From Solirubrobacterales bacterium (lineage in GTDB: Bacteria > Actinomycetota > Thermoleophilia > Solirubrobacterales > Solirubrobacteraceae): 47,436 nucleotides of DNA. The notes beneath the pieces were generated by a model. The model ran no database searches. It saw nothing but the letters and a program-made list of their open reading frames with translations, and was not told the DNA's origin. Shown here piece after piece: positions 1 to 8,796 of the stretch. The translations under genes were made by a program, and so were the position numbers. The DNA is taken from assembly GCA_003132505.1 (NCBI GenBank), contig PKXY01000033.1, positions 550 through 47,985 of the forward strand, in the 5' to 3' direction. Every line of letters begins with the position of its first letter. Position 1 is the stretch's first letter.

Positions 1-31
1 CAGCAGTCTTAAGCCCGCCGCCGATCGGCAT
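1..31 (-). CDS. possible start of a further operon gene, cut by the window edge
   Basis: An ATG on the minus strand at 29-31 lies 15 nt beyond the stop of the mannitol-dehydrogenase-family gene and opens a frame reading MPIGGGLKTA to the window edge. A weak AGGCGG-like ribosome site precedes it. Position and orientation fit a further gene of the same operon. Ten residues do not allow any family call, and the frame could be fortuitous. Confidence 0.3.
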   Translation of the reverse strand, partial: MPIGGGLKTA

Positions 32-46
32 GGATGTGTCTGCCGC

Positions 47-1534
47 CTAGAGACGTCCTTGGGAGAGAAGTTCGACGGTCGGCATCGAGCCGATCTCCTT
101 GATCGACTCGTATGCCTTGAGGTATGGGCCGGTGAACGCCTCCGCTTCGGAGAGGTCGTCGAAAACGGATGAGACGCGGAGGAAGTCCAGCGGGTCACTC
201 GAAGCGGCCGCCGAGGACAGTTCCGCATGGAGCGGGTCGATGACCTCGAGGGGGCGCCCCGAGTCAGAGAATCCACGCGAATAGCGTGCCCACGCGGCGG
301 TGATGGCCGCAGAGAGCGGCACCGGCTCGTCGCGTTCGAGCCTTTCCCGCACGAACGGGAAGATGAACTTCGGGATGCGGTCCGATGTGTCTGCGGCGAG
401 TCGCGCGACGGTATCGGCGATAGCCGCGTTGCTGAATCGCTGCAATCCCGTGTCGCGGTACTCGGCGAAGTCGATCCCGGGCACCGGTGTGAGCGTGGGG
501 GCCGCTTCCTCCGTCATGAAACGGCTGAGAAATGCCCGGAAGCGAGGGTTCCGCACCGCCTCATGGACATACTCGATGTCAGCCAGCGCAGCGAAGTATG
601 CGATCGCCTGGTGGGTGGCATTCAGCAGGCGCAGCTTGACGAGCTCATACGGTTCCACGTCGTCGACGAATTGGACTCCGGCCAGTTCCAGCGGCGGGCG
701 ACCGGCTGCGAAGTCATCCTCGATGATCCACTGCACCCAGGGCTCCGCGACAACCGGCCACGCATCGTCCGTAGCGAAGTGGTCACGCACGTACGCGATG
801 TCGTGTGCGGTTGTGGCCGGCACGATCCGGTCGACCATCGTGTTGGGGAAGGTGATGACGTCTTTGACCCATTCCGCCAGCTCAGCGTTGCGCGCCGCGG
901 CGTATGCGAGGAAAGCAGACTTCGTGACGTGCCCATTGCCCGGGATGTTGTCGCACGACACGATCGTGAGCGGCCCGATCCCGCGAGATCGGCGCCGATC
1001 CAGTGCCCCCGTCACGATGCCGAACATCGTGCGCGGGGCACGGTCACCCTTCAGGTCGGCAGCGATAAGTTCGTCGGTGAGATCGAACTGTCCGGTCAGC
1101 GGGTCGATGTTGTAGCCGCCTTCGGTGATGGTCAGCGTGATGATCTTGGTTTCAGGACTCGCGATCTTCTCGATCACGCGTTGCGGGTCATCGGGCGCAT
1201 ACGCGAAGCCGATGATGGAGCCGATCACATCAGCCGTCTCGGTGCCGTCCTCGCCTCGGAGCACGAGCGTATAGAGACCGTCCTGTGTGTTGAGCACATC
1301 GCGCATCTGCGTGTTTGATGGCATCACGCCGACGCCGAAGTATGCCCATTCGCGCGCAAGCCCCTGTTCCAGCAGTCTGTGAACGTACATCGCCTGGTGA
1401 GCGCGATGGAAGTGCCCGACACCGAAGTGGACGATTCCCGCTGTCAGCCCCGCTCGGGAGTATGAGGGCCTGCGGGCTGTTTCAGCCAGCCTGCCGTTGA
1501 CATAGTCGGGCAGCCGGCTCGGTGTTGACTCCAT
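47..1534 (-). CDS. mannitol 2-dehydrogenase / fructuronate reductase family polyol dehydrogenase
   Basis: This 495-residue protein belongs to the long-chain mannitol dehydrogenase family, which oxidises mannitol or related polyols to 2-ketoses, or reduces fructuronate, with NAD(P). Seen in the sequence: an N-terminal nucleotide-binding part with GVGHFHRAHQAMY, the TMVDRIVP motif, and the catalytic segment KLRLLNATHQAIAY with the general-base Lys and the Asn/His pair of the family. Length is normal (about 480-500). It is last of the complete genes in a minus-strand operon of polyol dehydrogenases, 24 bp after the zinc dehydrogenase, so a polyol dehydrogenase role (mannitol, arabinitol or similar) is more likely than uronate reduction. 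A second family member in the window (34102-35538) sits in a uronate operon. Exact substrate cannot be read from the sequence. Confidence 0.88.
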   Translation of the reverse strand: MESTPSRLPDYVNGRLAETARRPSYSRAGLTAGIVHFGVGHFHRAHQAMYVHRLLEQGLAREWAYFGVGVMPSNTQMRDVLNTQDGLYTLVLRGEDGTETADVIGSIIGFAYAPDDPQRVIEKIASPETKIITLTITEGGYNIDPLTGQFDLTDELIAADLKGDRAPRTMFGIVTGALDRRRSRGIGPLTIVSCDNIPGNGHVTKSAFLAYAAARNAELAEWVKDVITFPNTMVDRIVPATTAHDIAYVRDHFATDDAWPVVAEPWVQWIIEDDFAAGRPPLELAGVQFVDDVEPYELVKLRLLNATHQAIAYFAALADIEYVHEAVRNPRFRAFLSRFMTEEAAPTLTPVPGIDFAEYRDTGLQRFSNAAIADTVARLAADTSDRIPKFIFPFVRERLERDEPVPLSAAITAAWARYSRGFSDSGRPLEVIDPLHAELSSAAASSDPLDFLRVSSVFDDLSEAEAFTGPYLKAYESIKEIGSMPTVELLSQGRL

Positions 1535-1558
1535 GCGAATGGTTTCTGTGATGCCCGA

Positions 1559-2605
1559 TCAGCGGGTGGGGTAGACGATGCTCTTCAGGCTGTCGGGCTG
1601 CGTGTCGGCCTGGAGGGCCTCTTCGACCGTGGCCAGGTCGTAATGTCCGGTGACGAGGGCATCCAGGTCGACTGCGCCCGAGGACGCCAGGGCGATGGCG
1701 GCCGGCCAAGTGTCGGTGTACCGGAACACGCCCGTCAGCGTCAGTTCCCGGAACAGGATCGTCGACACGGGAAGCTCGAAGCTGTCCGCCCCCATCCCCA
1801 CCAATACGACCGTGCCCGCCCCTCTTACGCACTTGATGCCGGCCTGCACCGCGCGAGGGGCGCCGGAGGCGTCGATGTACGCGTCGAACCGCGGCCCCTC
1901 GTCAACGATGTCTTCGGCGACGGGGTCGACCGCGCGGGTCGCGCCCAGGCGGAGTGCGTTCTCGCGGCGTTCCTGGACGAGGTCCGAAACGACGATCTCT
2001 GTCGCGCCGTAGGCGCGTGCGGTCTGGACGATGAGGAGGCCGATAGGCCCGGCCCCGCTGATCAGCACCCGGGATGCTCGTGTGATCTGCGCCTTTCTGC
2101 ACGCGGTAACCGCGACCGAGAGTGGCTCGAGCAATGCAGTGGCTTCATCTGTCAGCGATTCAGGCACTGAATGCGCGAAATCATCCTGGATGGTCACATA
2201 CCCGCAGAATGCTCCATCGATCGGGGGGGTTGCGTAAAAGGTCATCTGCGGGCAGAGGTTGTAGCGCCCGGCCTTGCACTGATCGCACAACCGACAGGGG
2301 TGCTGAGGCTCCACTGAAACTCGCTGCCCGACACGGGCCGGGCTCACGTCGTTGCCAACGGCGACGATGGTGCCAGCGACCTCATGTCCAAGGATGAGCG
2401 GCGCTGAGACGACGTAGGGGCCGATGTGTCCTTCACGGTAGTAGTGCACGTCAGAACCGCACACGCCGACGGCGGCCACGGCGATCAGTACCTCGTCCGA
2501 TGCCGGTTGCGGCACAGCCCGTTCCTCAACATGGATCTTGCGATCAGGCGTCAACACCGCCGCTCGCATTGTCTGTGGGATCTCGGTCAATGTGTGCTCC
2601 CCCAT
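1559..2605 (-). CDS. zinc-dependent polyol dehydrogenase (sorbitol/xylitol dehydrogenase type, MDR family)
   Basis: A 348-residue medium-chain dehydrogenase that oxidises a polyol C2 hydroxyl to a ketose with NAD. The catalytic-zinc region shows GVCGSDVHYY and GHEVAG. The structural-zinc loop carries four cysteines in CRLCDQCKAGRYNLCP. The Rossmann motif GAGPIGLL lies near residue 175. This combination is typical of L-iditol/sorbitol and xylitol dehydrogenases. The upstream SDR is separated by 36 bp and the downstream MDH-family gene by 24 bp, which supports one operon. Start choice is open: the ATG at 2603-2605 has no clear ribosome site, whereas a TTG at 2588-2590 has GGGGGAG six bases upstream. 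The product would then begin LTEIPQTMRAAV. Confidence 0.9.
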   Translation of the reverse strand: MGEHTLTEIPQTMRAAVLTPDRKIHVEERAVPQPASDEVLIAVAAVGVCGSDVHYYREGHIGPYVVSAPLILGHEVAGTIVAVGNDVSPARVGQRVSVEPQHPCRLCDQCKAGRYNLCPQMTFYATPPIDGAFCGYVTIQDDFAHSVPESLTDEATALLEPLSVAVTACRKAQITRASRVLISGAGPIGLLIVQTARAYGATEIVVSDLVQERRENALRLGATRAVDPVAEDIVDEGPRFDAYIDASGAPRAVQAGIKCVRGAGTVVLVGMGADSFELPVSTILFRELTLTGVFRYTDTWPAAIALASSGAVDLDALVTGHYDLATVEEALQADTQPDSLKSIVYPTR

Positions 2606-2641
2606 CTGTCGTCGTGTTGGGTGTCGCCTGGCGCTTTCGCA

Positions 2642-3370
2642 CTAGACGCTGGTGAAGCCTCCATCGATGGGGAGAGAAACCCCCGTGATCATCGCCGATT
2701 CGTCACTGAGCAGGAATCCGATGGGACCAGAGACGTCTGCAGTTGTCGCCCATCGTCCGAGCGGCATCCGTGAAAGGAACGGCGCCGCAATCTCCGGACG
2801 ACCCCAGTAGAAGGCCGACATGTCGTTGAGCACGACAGTCGGGTTGACGCCGTTTACCCGGATTGCATATTGGCCGAGCTCCAGGGCCGACACACGTGTG
2901 ATGCCGTCCAATGCCGCCTTCGATGCTCCGTACGACACGTGTCCGCGTAGTGCGATGAGACTCGCTTGACTGGAGACGTTCACGATGGAGCCGCCCTTGC
3001 CGCGCGCGATCATTCCCGGCGCCGTGTGTTTAATCACTAGCAGACTGCCTCGAGCGTTCACTCGGATGACCTTGTCGAACACGGCGATGTCTGTCTCCAT
3101 GGGCGTAGCGATCTCGCCGCCGAATCCGCCGCAGTTCACCACTCCCCAGAGGTCGAGGTCACTCACGGCGTCGCGGATGCTGTCCTCGGATTCCAGGTCG
3201 AAGGGCAGCGGTGTCACTCCCGTACTGCTTGCCAGCTCCTCGAGAGCGGCAACGGATCGGCCGCCGCCGATCACCTTCGCGCCGCAGCTCACGAGGTGCT
3301 CGGCCGTTGCCTTTCCGATCCCGCTACTTGCACCGGTGACCAGGATCGTCTTGCCCGTCAGATCGGTCAT
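2642..3370 (-). CDS. short-chain dehydrogenase, L-xylulose reductase (DCXR)-like
   Basis: A 242-residue classical SDR. The cofactor motif TGASSGIG sits near residues 14-21. The catalytic Ser lies in NVSSQASL and the YxxxK pair in YGASKAALDG. The C-terminal part, with NGVNPTVVLNDMS and MPLGRWA and ending in IDGGFTSV, resembles the dicarbonyl/L-xylulose reductase branch, which interconverts L-xylulose and xylitol with NADP(H). That fits an operon holding a xylulokinase-like enzyme and two other polyol dehydrogenases. A ribosome site GAGGAAG stands about seven bases before the ATG. The family is broad, so another ketose or dicarbonyl substrate is possible. Confidence 0.85.
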   Translation of the reverse strand: MTDLTGKTILVTGASSGIGKATAEHLVSCGAKVIGGGRSVAALEELASSTGVTPLPFDLESEDSIRDAVSDLDLWGVVNCGGFGGEIATPMETDIAVFDKVIRVNARGSLLVIKHTAPGMIARGKGGSIVNVSSQASLIALRGHVSYGASKAALDGITRVSALELGQYAIRVNGVNPTVVLNDMSAFYWGRPEIAAPFLSRMPLGRWATTADVSGPIGFLLSDESAMITGVSLPIDGGFTSV

Positions 3371-3413
3371 CTTCTGGCTTCCTCAGTTATCGACTTGCAG
3401 TGTGTCGCAGACA

Positions 3414-5882
3414 TCAGATGCCGCCCGCCGACTCTTCAAGGGTGCCGTCCGCACCGGGCCCCGGCTGGACGGTGTGCCCGGCCAGCGGCACGATCCGGGT
3501 GTGCACCGCGTCGATGATGTCTTCCGGGGTCACGAAGTACTCCCATTCCAGCTCGGCGGGTGGCGCGATCCAGTTCCGCGCTCCCAGCACCACCACGGGC
3601 GCGTCCAGCTCGTCGAACGCTTCCTCGGTGATCTTCGCCGCGATCGTGTTCAGCCAGCTGCCGCGAAGGTTGGCGTCTGACACGCACACGAGCCGGCCGG
3701 TCTTGGCGACCGACGCCAACAGCGGCTCGTACTCGAAGGGCACCAGCGACCGCGCGTCTATCACCTCGACACTCAGCCCATGCTCCGCCTCCAGGCGTGC
3801 CCCCGCCTCCAATGCTCGGTACAGCGCCGCGCCCACCGTCAGGATCGTCAGGTCGCTGCCGTGGCGCACGATGTTGGGAAGACCGATCGGGGTGAGGTAG
3901 TCGTCGACGGGCACGCCGCCCTCGAACACCGTCTCGGGCAGGTCGTACAGACGCTGGCTCTCGAAGTACACGACTGGGTCGTTGCCGCGCAGCGCGCTGG
4001 CGAGCAGGCCCTTCGCGTCGTGTGCGGTCGCCGGGAAGACCACCTTCAGCCCGGGCACACCTGCGACCATGGAACTCCAATCCTGAGAGTGCTGCGCACC
4101 GTACTTCGCGCCCACCGACACTCGCATCACCATCGCCAGCTGGACGAGCCCGCCAGACATCGGTTGCCATTTCGCCATCTGATTGAAGATCTCGTCCCCC
4201 GCCCGGCCGATGAAGTCGGCATACATCAGCTCGACCAGCGGGCGTCCTCCACTGAGCGCATAGCCGACGCCGGCGCCGACGATCGCCGCCTCAGAGATCG
4301 GCGCGTTGAACAGCCGGTGACGAGGCAGGAACTCGGTCAGGCCGCGGTAGACACCGAAGGATCCGCCCCAGTCACGGTTCTCCTCCCCCCACAGGGTGAT
4401 CCGATCATCCGCCGCGACGGCGGAGGTGATGGCCTCGAAGATGGCGTCACGGAAAGTCACCGCCTTGGCGCCGCCGACGGTCTTGCCGTCGACGATCCCG
4501 GAACGGGACTTCTTGGCGATCACCTGCCGGTGAGGTAGCTCGTCAAGCGGAACCGTGGTCTCGCCTGTAGGCGCAGATCCTGGCCGCACGACGGTGTTAT
4601 TGAACGTGATCCCTGCCATCACCGCCGCGTCGTCACGCAACCGCAGCCGCGGCGACACATCGGGGTCGATCGCGACTTCGAGACTGGCGCGCACGGTCCG
4701 CTGCGCCCAGTCCTTGATCTCGGCCTGGTCAGAGTCGTCGAGCACGCCACCGTCGGTTAACCGTCTGAAGTAGGTGTCGATCGGATCGACCGCCGACCAC
4801 AAGTCCAGTTCCTCCTTGGTGCGGTAGGAGGATGAATCGCTGGGTGAATGTCCTGACAGCCGGTAGGTCTCGCAGTCGACGAGCACCGGTCCCTCGCCCG
4901 CCTCGATGTGGGCTCGTGCGCTGTTCATCGCGTCGATCACGGCGAACGGGTTGTTTCCGTCAATCGTCTGGGAGTGCATGTTGTGCCGATTCACTCCGGC
5001 GCCGATGCGGGCCAGCCGGTCGAATGCCATCGTCTCTCCGCACGTCTGGCCCCCCATGCCGTAGAAGTTGTTGACGATAAAGAACACCACCGGCAACCCG
5101 CCGCGATGCATCTCGCCCATCAGGCCGCTGAGCTGTGCCATGCCAGCGAAGTTGAACGATTCCCACACCGGGCCGGTTCCGGTGGAGGCATCACCAATGC
5201 TTGCGACCACGATCCCCGGCTCACGGCGAAGGCGGTTGTACAGCCCCGCACCGGTGGCCAGCGGGGCCGAGCCTCCGACGATCGCGTTGTTGGGGTAGAT
5301 GCCCAGCGGCGGAAAGAACGCGTGCATGCTGCCGCCGAGCCCGCGGTTAAAGCCCGTGCGGCGACCGAACGTCTCGGCCGTCATCCCGTAGATGAGGTAG
5401 TTGATGGCCTGCTGCTCGAAGTCCTCGTCGGCGAGCCGGTCCTGCACGACATTCCAAATCGCACCGTCTGACCAGGCCTGCAGTTCCGGGTTGAGGCTGC
5501 CCGCGTCCGACTTCGCGATCGCGGAGAGTCCTTTTGCGATCACCTCGCCGTGGCTCCGATGGCTGCCGAAGACCTTGTCGACCGCGCCCAGCGTGAACGC
5601 CTGCCCGACCGCTGCGGCTTCTTGCCCGATGGACAGGTGCGCGGGGCCGACATGCACGTAACTAACCCCCAGGTAGGAGCCCTCCTTCTTGATCGCGTTC
5701 AGCATCAGCTCGAACTCCCGGACGAGGATCATGTCCCGCCCGATGCGACGAACCGCATCCGCGTCGTGATCGGCGAGTTCTGCCTTCAGGTCGGGTTTGT
5801 ACTGGTTGACGGCGATCGGTTGGATCTCGATCTGATCGGGGCGACGGGTCTCGAGAGGATCGATCAGTAAGTCCTTGGCCAT
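3414..5882 (-). CDS. 2-oxoacid/acetoin dehydrogenase-type E1, alpha and beta subunits fused
   Basis: An 822-residue thiamine-diphosphate enzyme combining both E1 subunits. Residues about 40-420 form the alpha-type domain: SIGQEAAAVG, the SHRSHG histidines, and a ThDP motif beginning GDASTGTG near 230 and ending at NN 271-272. Residues about 480-665 form the transketolase-like pyrimidine-binding domain (ENRDWGGSFGVYRGL, APISEAAIVGAGVGYA) and about 680-800 the C-terminal domain. E1 decarboxylates a 2-oxoacid, or cleaves an acetoin-like hydroxyketone, and passes the acyl group to lipoyl-E2, whose gene lies just upstream with a 25-bp gap. The frame is open 61 codons further upstream into the E2 gene, but GGGAGAA before ATG 5880-5882 sets the start. 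No E3 gene is seen nearby. The presence of such a complex inside a polyol operon is unusual; the substrate is unknown. Confidence 0.87.
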   Translation of the reverse strand: MAKDLLIDPLETRRPDQIEIQPIAVNQYKPDLKAELADHDADAVRRIGRDMILVREFELMLNAIKKEGSYLGVSYVHVGPAHLSIGQEAAAVGQAFTLGAVDKVFGSHRSHGEVIAKGLSAIAKSDAGSLNPELQAWSDGAIWNVVQDRLADEDFEQQAINYLIYGMTAETFGRRTGFNRGLGGSMHAFFPPLGIYPNNAIVGGSAPLATGAGLYNRLRREPGIVVASIGDASTGTGPVWESFNFAGMAQLSGLMGEMHRGGLPVVFFIVNNFYGMGGQTCGETMAFDRLARIGAGVNRHNMHSQTIDGNNPFAVIDAMNSARAHIEAGEGPVLVDCETYRLSGHSPSDSSSYRTKEELDLWSAVDPIDTYFRRLTDGGVLDDSDQAEIKDWAQRTVRASLEVAIDPDVSPRLRLRDDAAVMAGITFNNTVVRPGSAPTGETTVPLDELPHRQVIAKKSRSGIVDGKTVGGAKAVTFRDAIFEAITSAVAADDRITLWGEENRDWGGSFGVYRGLTEFLPRHRLFNAPISEAAIVGAGVGYALSGGRPLVELMYADFIGRAGDEIFNQMAKWQPMSGGLVQLAMVMRVSVGAKYGAQHSQDWSSMVAGVPGLKVVFPATAHDAKGLLASALRGNDPVVYFESQRLYDLPETVFEGGVPVDDYLTPIGLPNIVRHGSDLTILTVGAALYRALEAGARLEAEHGLSVEVIDARSLVPFEYEPLLASVAKTGRLVCVSDANLRGSWLNTIAAKITEEAFDELDAPVVVLGARNWIAPPAELEWEYFVTPEDIIDAVHTRIVPLAGHTVQPGPGADGTLEESAGGI

Positions 5883-5907
5883 GGCGTTTTCTCCCGATCG
5901 CGGGTCA

Positions 5908-7107
5908 CTAGGCAGTGAGAGTGTCGACGTGTTCGATCGCCGTCGCGATGCTGCCCAGCAGTTTCGCGGCGGACGCGCCGTCCAGGGCGCGATGGTCGAA
6001 GGTGAGCGACAGTGGGACTTGCGCGGGTGCGTCAGGGTGGGTCCGGTGAGCGGCTCCCACCCCAAGAATGCATGTCTGCGGCGGATTGAGGACCGGTGTG
6101 AACCAGTGGATGCCCAGCCCGCCGAGGTTGGATACCGTGAAGGTCCCCCCGTTCATCTCCTCGGCGGTGGTCTTGCCCGAACGAGCTCGCTCGATCAATG
6201 CGCGGGCCTGTGAGGCGAGTGGCGCGAGGGCGAGGGTGTTGGCAGAGCGAATAACGGGTACGAGCAGCGCCTGCCCAGTATCAACGGCGAATCCCAGGTT
6301 GACGTCGTCGAACCGTGTGATGCCCTCCCAAGAGAACCAGGAATTCGCCTCCGGGTGTTTCGCGACGGCGCGAGACGTGGCGAACAGCACCAGATCGTTG
6401 ATGCCGATCCGGGCATCACCGTGCAGGTCGGCGGCGGCGCGCAGTCGGCTCGCGTACGACAGCAGCACATCGGCGTCGGCATAGCGGGTCAGCGTCACCT
6501 GCGCCGCCTCGTGCAGCGAAGAGTGCATGCGCTGCGCGGTGACCTTCCGTGCGCCCTGGACAGGGACGGTAGTTGCCGGCGGAGCTGCGGCGTCGGGCGT
6601 CGTGCTCGACGTGGACGCTGCGCTCAAGGAGGCTGCGACGACGTCAGCGATCACGACGCGCCCGAGCGGGCCGCTGCCCGTCAGAGAAGTAACGTCCAGA
6701 CCCCGTTCCGCGGCGAGGCGACGTGCCCGCGGCGAGGCCTTTACCCTCCCGCCCGCGAGCGACGGCTGCGCGGGCGTCGCCGTCGGTATCGATGCGGGCC
6801 GTGTCTGCGCAGCCGGGTCTGAGCCGGTCGGGGGGTCCAGTCGAGGTCCCGCAGCAGCGACGTACTCCCCGGGTGCCCCGATGAGCGCGAGGATCTCGTG
6901 TTCTGGTGCCTCGTCCCCCTCAGCGAAGCGAATGTCGAGCACCGTCCCCGCGGCAGGCGCCTCGATCTCGACGACTGCTTTGGCTGTCTCCAGGCTCACC
7001 AGCACCTCTCCGGCCTCGACCGAAGCACCGACCTGAACGTTCCACTTCAGCACAACGGCCGGTTCCCCAGCGTTGCCGGTGGTCGGAACCCGTAGCTCTG
7101 ACGCCAT
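5908..7107 (-). CDS. dihydrolipoamide acyltransferase (E2) of a 2-oxoacid dehydrogenase-type complex
   Basis: A 399-residue E2 with all three usual parts. Residues 1-80 are a lipoyl domain with the attachment lysine at about 43 in SLETAKAVVEI. An Ala/Pro-rich linker follows. Residues about 121-156 are the peripheral-subunit (E3)-binding domain (KASPRARRLAAERGLDV, GSGPLGRV). Residues about 185-399 are the catalytic acyltransferase domain, with FTPVLNPPQTCILGVG and the active-site signature DHRALDG (His 372, Asp 376). It accepts the acyl group from the E1 encoded next and transfers it to CoA. An intact E3-binding domain suggests it borrows a lipoamide dehydrogenase encoded elsewhere. Ribosome site AGGAG stands five bases before the ATG. 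The acyl group is not predictable. Confidence 0.9.
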   Translation of the reverse strand: MASELRVPTTGNAGEPAVVLKWNVQVGASVEAGEVLVSLETAKAVVEIEAPAAGTVLDIRFAEGDEAPEHEILALIGAPGEYVAAAGPRLDPPTGSDPAAQTRPASIPTATPAQPSLAGGRVKASPRARRLAAERGLDVTSLTGSGPLGRVVIADVVAASLSAASTSSTTPDAAAPPATTVPVQGARKVTAQRMHSSLHEAAQVTLTRYADADVLLSYASRLRAAADLHGDARIGINDLVLFATSRAVAKHPEANSWFSWEGITRFDDVNLGFAVDTGQALLVPVIRSANTLALAPLASQARALIERARSGKTTAEEMNGGTFTVSNLGGLGIHWFTPVLNPPQTCILGVGAAHRTHPDAPAQVPLSLTFDHRALDGASAAKLLGSIATAIEHVDTLTA

Positions 7108-7206
7108 TGCTACTCCTGCTCGTATGTGTGTGTTGTTCTCATCTGGGCGCTCCGAGATGGGCCCACGTGGTGTGCCAGCCGGCGGGCACGTCTCGGGTGA
7201 GGGGTG

Positions 7207-8679
7207 TCATGAGCCGTCCACCTGTCGCGCAGCGGCCTCGAGGCGGGCCAGCCGCTTGGCCACGTCGGCGTAGAGGTCACCCGCGGCGGGATCCGGATCG
7301 ATCGTCATCGCGATGCGAGTGGCGGGCGTGAACGCCACCGGCTCGCTTACCGCTGCAGCACCGGCCAGCGCGGCACCCAATGCCGGATGCTCGAGGTCGG
7401 ACGAGACGTGCACGGGCAGACCGGTGACATCGGCGAGGGTTTGACGCCAGAGCGGGAAGCGGGCGCCCCCGCCCGACACGATCAGCTCCCGTGCCGGGTC
7501 TCCGGCGAACTGCATGCTCGTCAGACAGGCGGAGAGCGCCACACACACGCCCTCGACAAGCGCCCGGGTGATGTGCGCGTGACCGTGCTGAAACCCCAAT
7601 CCGAAAAGATGCGCGCGAGCGCCTTCGTCCGCGACGGGGGTGCGGGTTCCGCCGAGGTGCGGCGAGGCGATCAGGCCCTCAGCTCCCTTGGGGACCGCGT
7701 TCGCCTCAGACATCAGCGCGGAGATCCGCTTCGAAGTGGGCTCCTTGCCGAGAAGACGGCCGGCGAGCCAGTCGATTGCGAGGCCTCCCGCGAGAACGAC
7801 ACCCATCGCCATCCACTCATCCGGCCGCACATACGGCATGACGTGAAGGCCCTGCTCCGGTCCCAACGGCGCCGCGGTGCGCTTGAAGATCGTGCCACCC
7901 GAACTGATCGCCACGCCAGCGCGAGAGCGGTCGGTCAATCCGAGTGCCAACGCGGCCATCGCCTGATCGCCGCCGCCATACGCCACCGGGACGCCGGCCG
8001 GGATTCCCGTGTGCCGGGATGCTTCTGGGGTGATCCGCCCCGCCAGACCGAGGGTGGGGCCAGCGTCGGGCAGGAGCCGGACGGGATGCCCGACGGCGTC
8101 CATGATGTCCGCTGAGGCGACGCCCCGGCGTATGTCGAAGAGCAAAGAGCCACCGGCGTCTGTCGGTTCGATCGCGACCTGCCCCGTCAGCAGCAGCCGG
8201 ATGTAGTCCTTCGGAAGCATGACGGCGGAGATCGCGTCATAGACCTCCGGCTCATTCTCCTTGACCCACGACAGGCTGACGCCAAGCATGCCGACCGCGA
8301 TCGGCATTCCCGTGATGAACTCAACGGCGGGGGGATCCAGAAGCGCCCGCCACGCGGCGACCTGCTCGGCGCTGCGCATATCCGACCAGATGATCACGGG
8401 GCGAACCGGGCGCCCGTCTTTGCCCACTGCAACAAGCCCGTGCATCTGACCCGACAGGGCGACGGCGCGAACGTCGAACCTGCCGGACGCGAGTACCTCG
8501 GCGACAGCCTCTCCGGTGGCTCGCCACCACGCGGACGCGTCCTGTTCCGCCCATCCGGGGTGAGGATGTAGCAACGGATATCTCACCCGCGCTGACGCGA
8601 CGACCACGCCAGCTGGGCTGAGGCCGACGGCTTTCACGCTGGAGGTGCCGAGGTCGATGCCGATGTAGATGGGCTCCAC
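7207..8679 (-). CDS. FGGY-family carbohydrate kinase, xylulokinase-like
   Basis: A 490-residue sugar kinase of the actin-like ATPase fold. The N-terminal phosphate loop reads GIDLGTSSVKAVG. The motif LSGQMHGLV near residue 75 is typical of xylulokinases. GGGDQAMAALALG near 235 contains the catalytic-base Asp. The C-terminal adenosine motif lies around VSGGGARFPLWRQ. It probably phosphorylates a ketopentose such as xylulose formed by the polyol dehydrogenases downstream. The start is GTG at 8677-8679, followed by EPIYIGIDLG. It is the first gene of the operon, 99 bp before the E2 start, with a palindromic operator candidate 25 bp upstream. D-xylulose kinase is the best guess; L-xylulose or ribulose are alternatives. 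Confidence 0.87.
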   Translation of the reverse strand: MEPIYIGIDLGTSSVKAVGLSPAGVVVASARVRYPLLHPHPGWAEQDASAWWRATGEAVAEVLASGRFDVRAVALSGQMHGLVAVGKDGRPVRPVIIWSDMRSAEQVAAWRALLDPPAVEFITGMPIAVGMLGVSLSWVKENEPEVYDAISAVMLPKDYIRLLLTGQVAIEPTDAGGSLLFDIRRGVASADIMDAVGHPVRLLPDAGPTLGLAGRITPEASRHTGIPAGVPVAYGGGDQAMAALALGLTDRSRAGVAISSGGTIFKRTAAPLGPEQGLHVMPYVRPDEWMAMGVVLAGGLAIDWLAGRLLGKEPTSKRISALMSEANAVPKGAEGLIASPHLGGTRTPVADEGARAHLFGLGFQHGHAHITRALVEGVCVALSACLTSMQFAGDPARELIVSGGGARFPLWRQTLADVTGLPVHVSSDLEHPALGAALAGAAAVSEPVAFTPATRIAMTIDPDPAAGDLYADVAKRLARLEAAARQVDGS

Positions 8680-8703
8680 TCCCCGCCACCCCCTGTCAAA
8701 TCA

Positions 8704-8734
8704 TCACATCTGAGCAGCTAGCGCTCGTATGTGA
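8704..8734. promoter_or_regulatory. 31-bp palindromic operator candidate for the SorC-type regulator
   Basis: Two 12-base arms, TCACATCTGAGC and GCTCGTATGTGA, match as inverted repeats at 10 of 12 positions around a 7-bp centre (agctagc). The site lies between the 3' end of the sorC-type gene and the first gene of the catabolic operon. Long palindromes in front of the target operon are normal for SorC-family regulators. Binding by this regulator is an inference from position. Confidence 0.5.
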
Positions 8735-8796
8735 CCCTAGCATTACGGATGATTCGATGATTTGCGACCCGACGGCGTGAAGGCCGAGGAGGTCTT

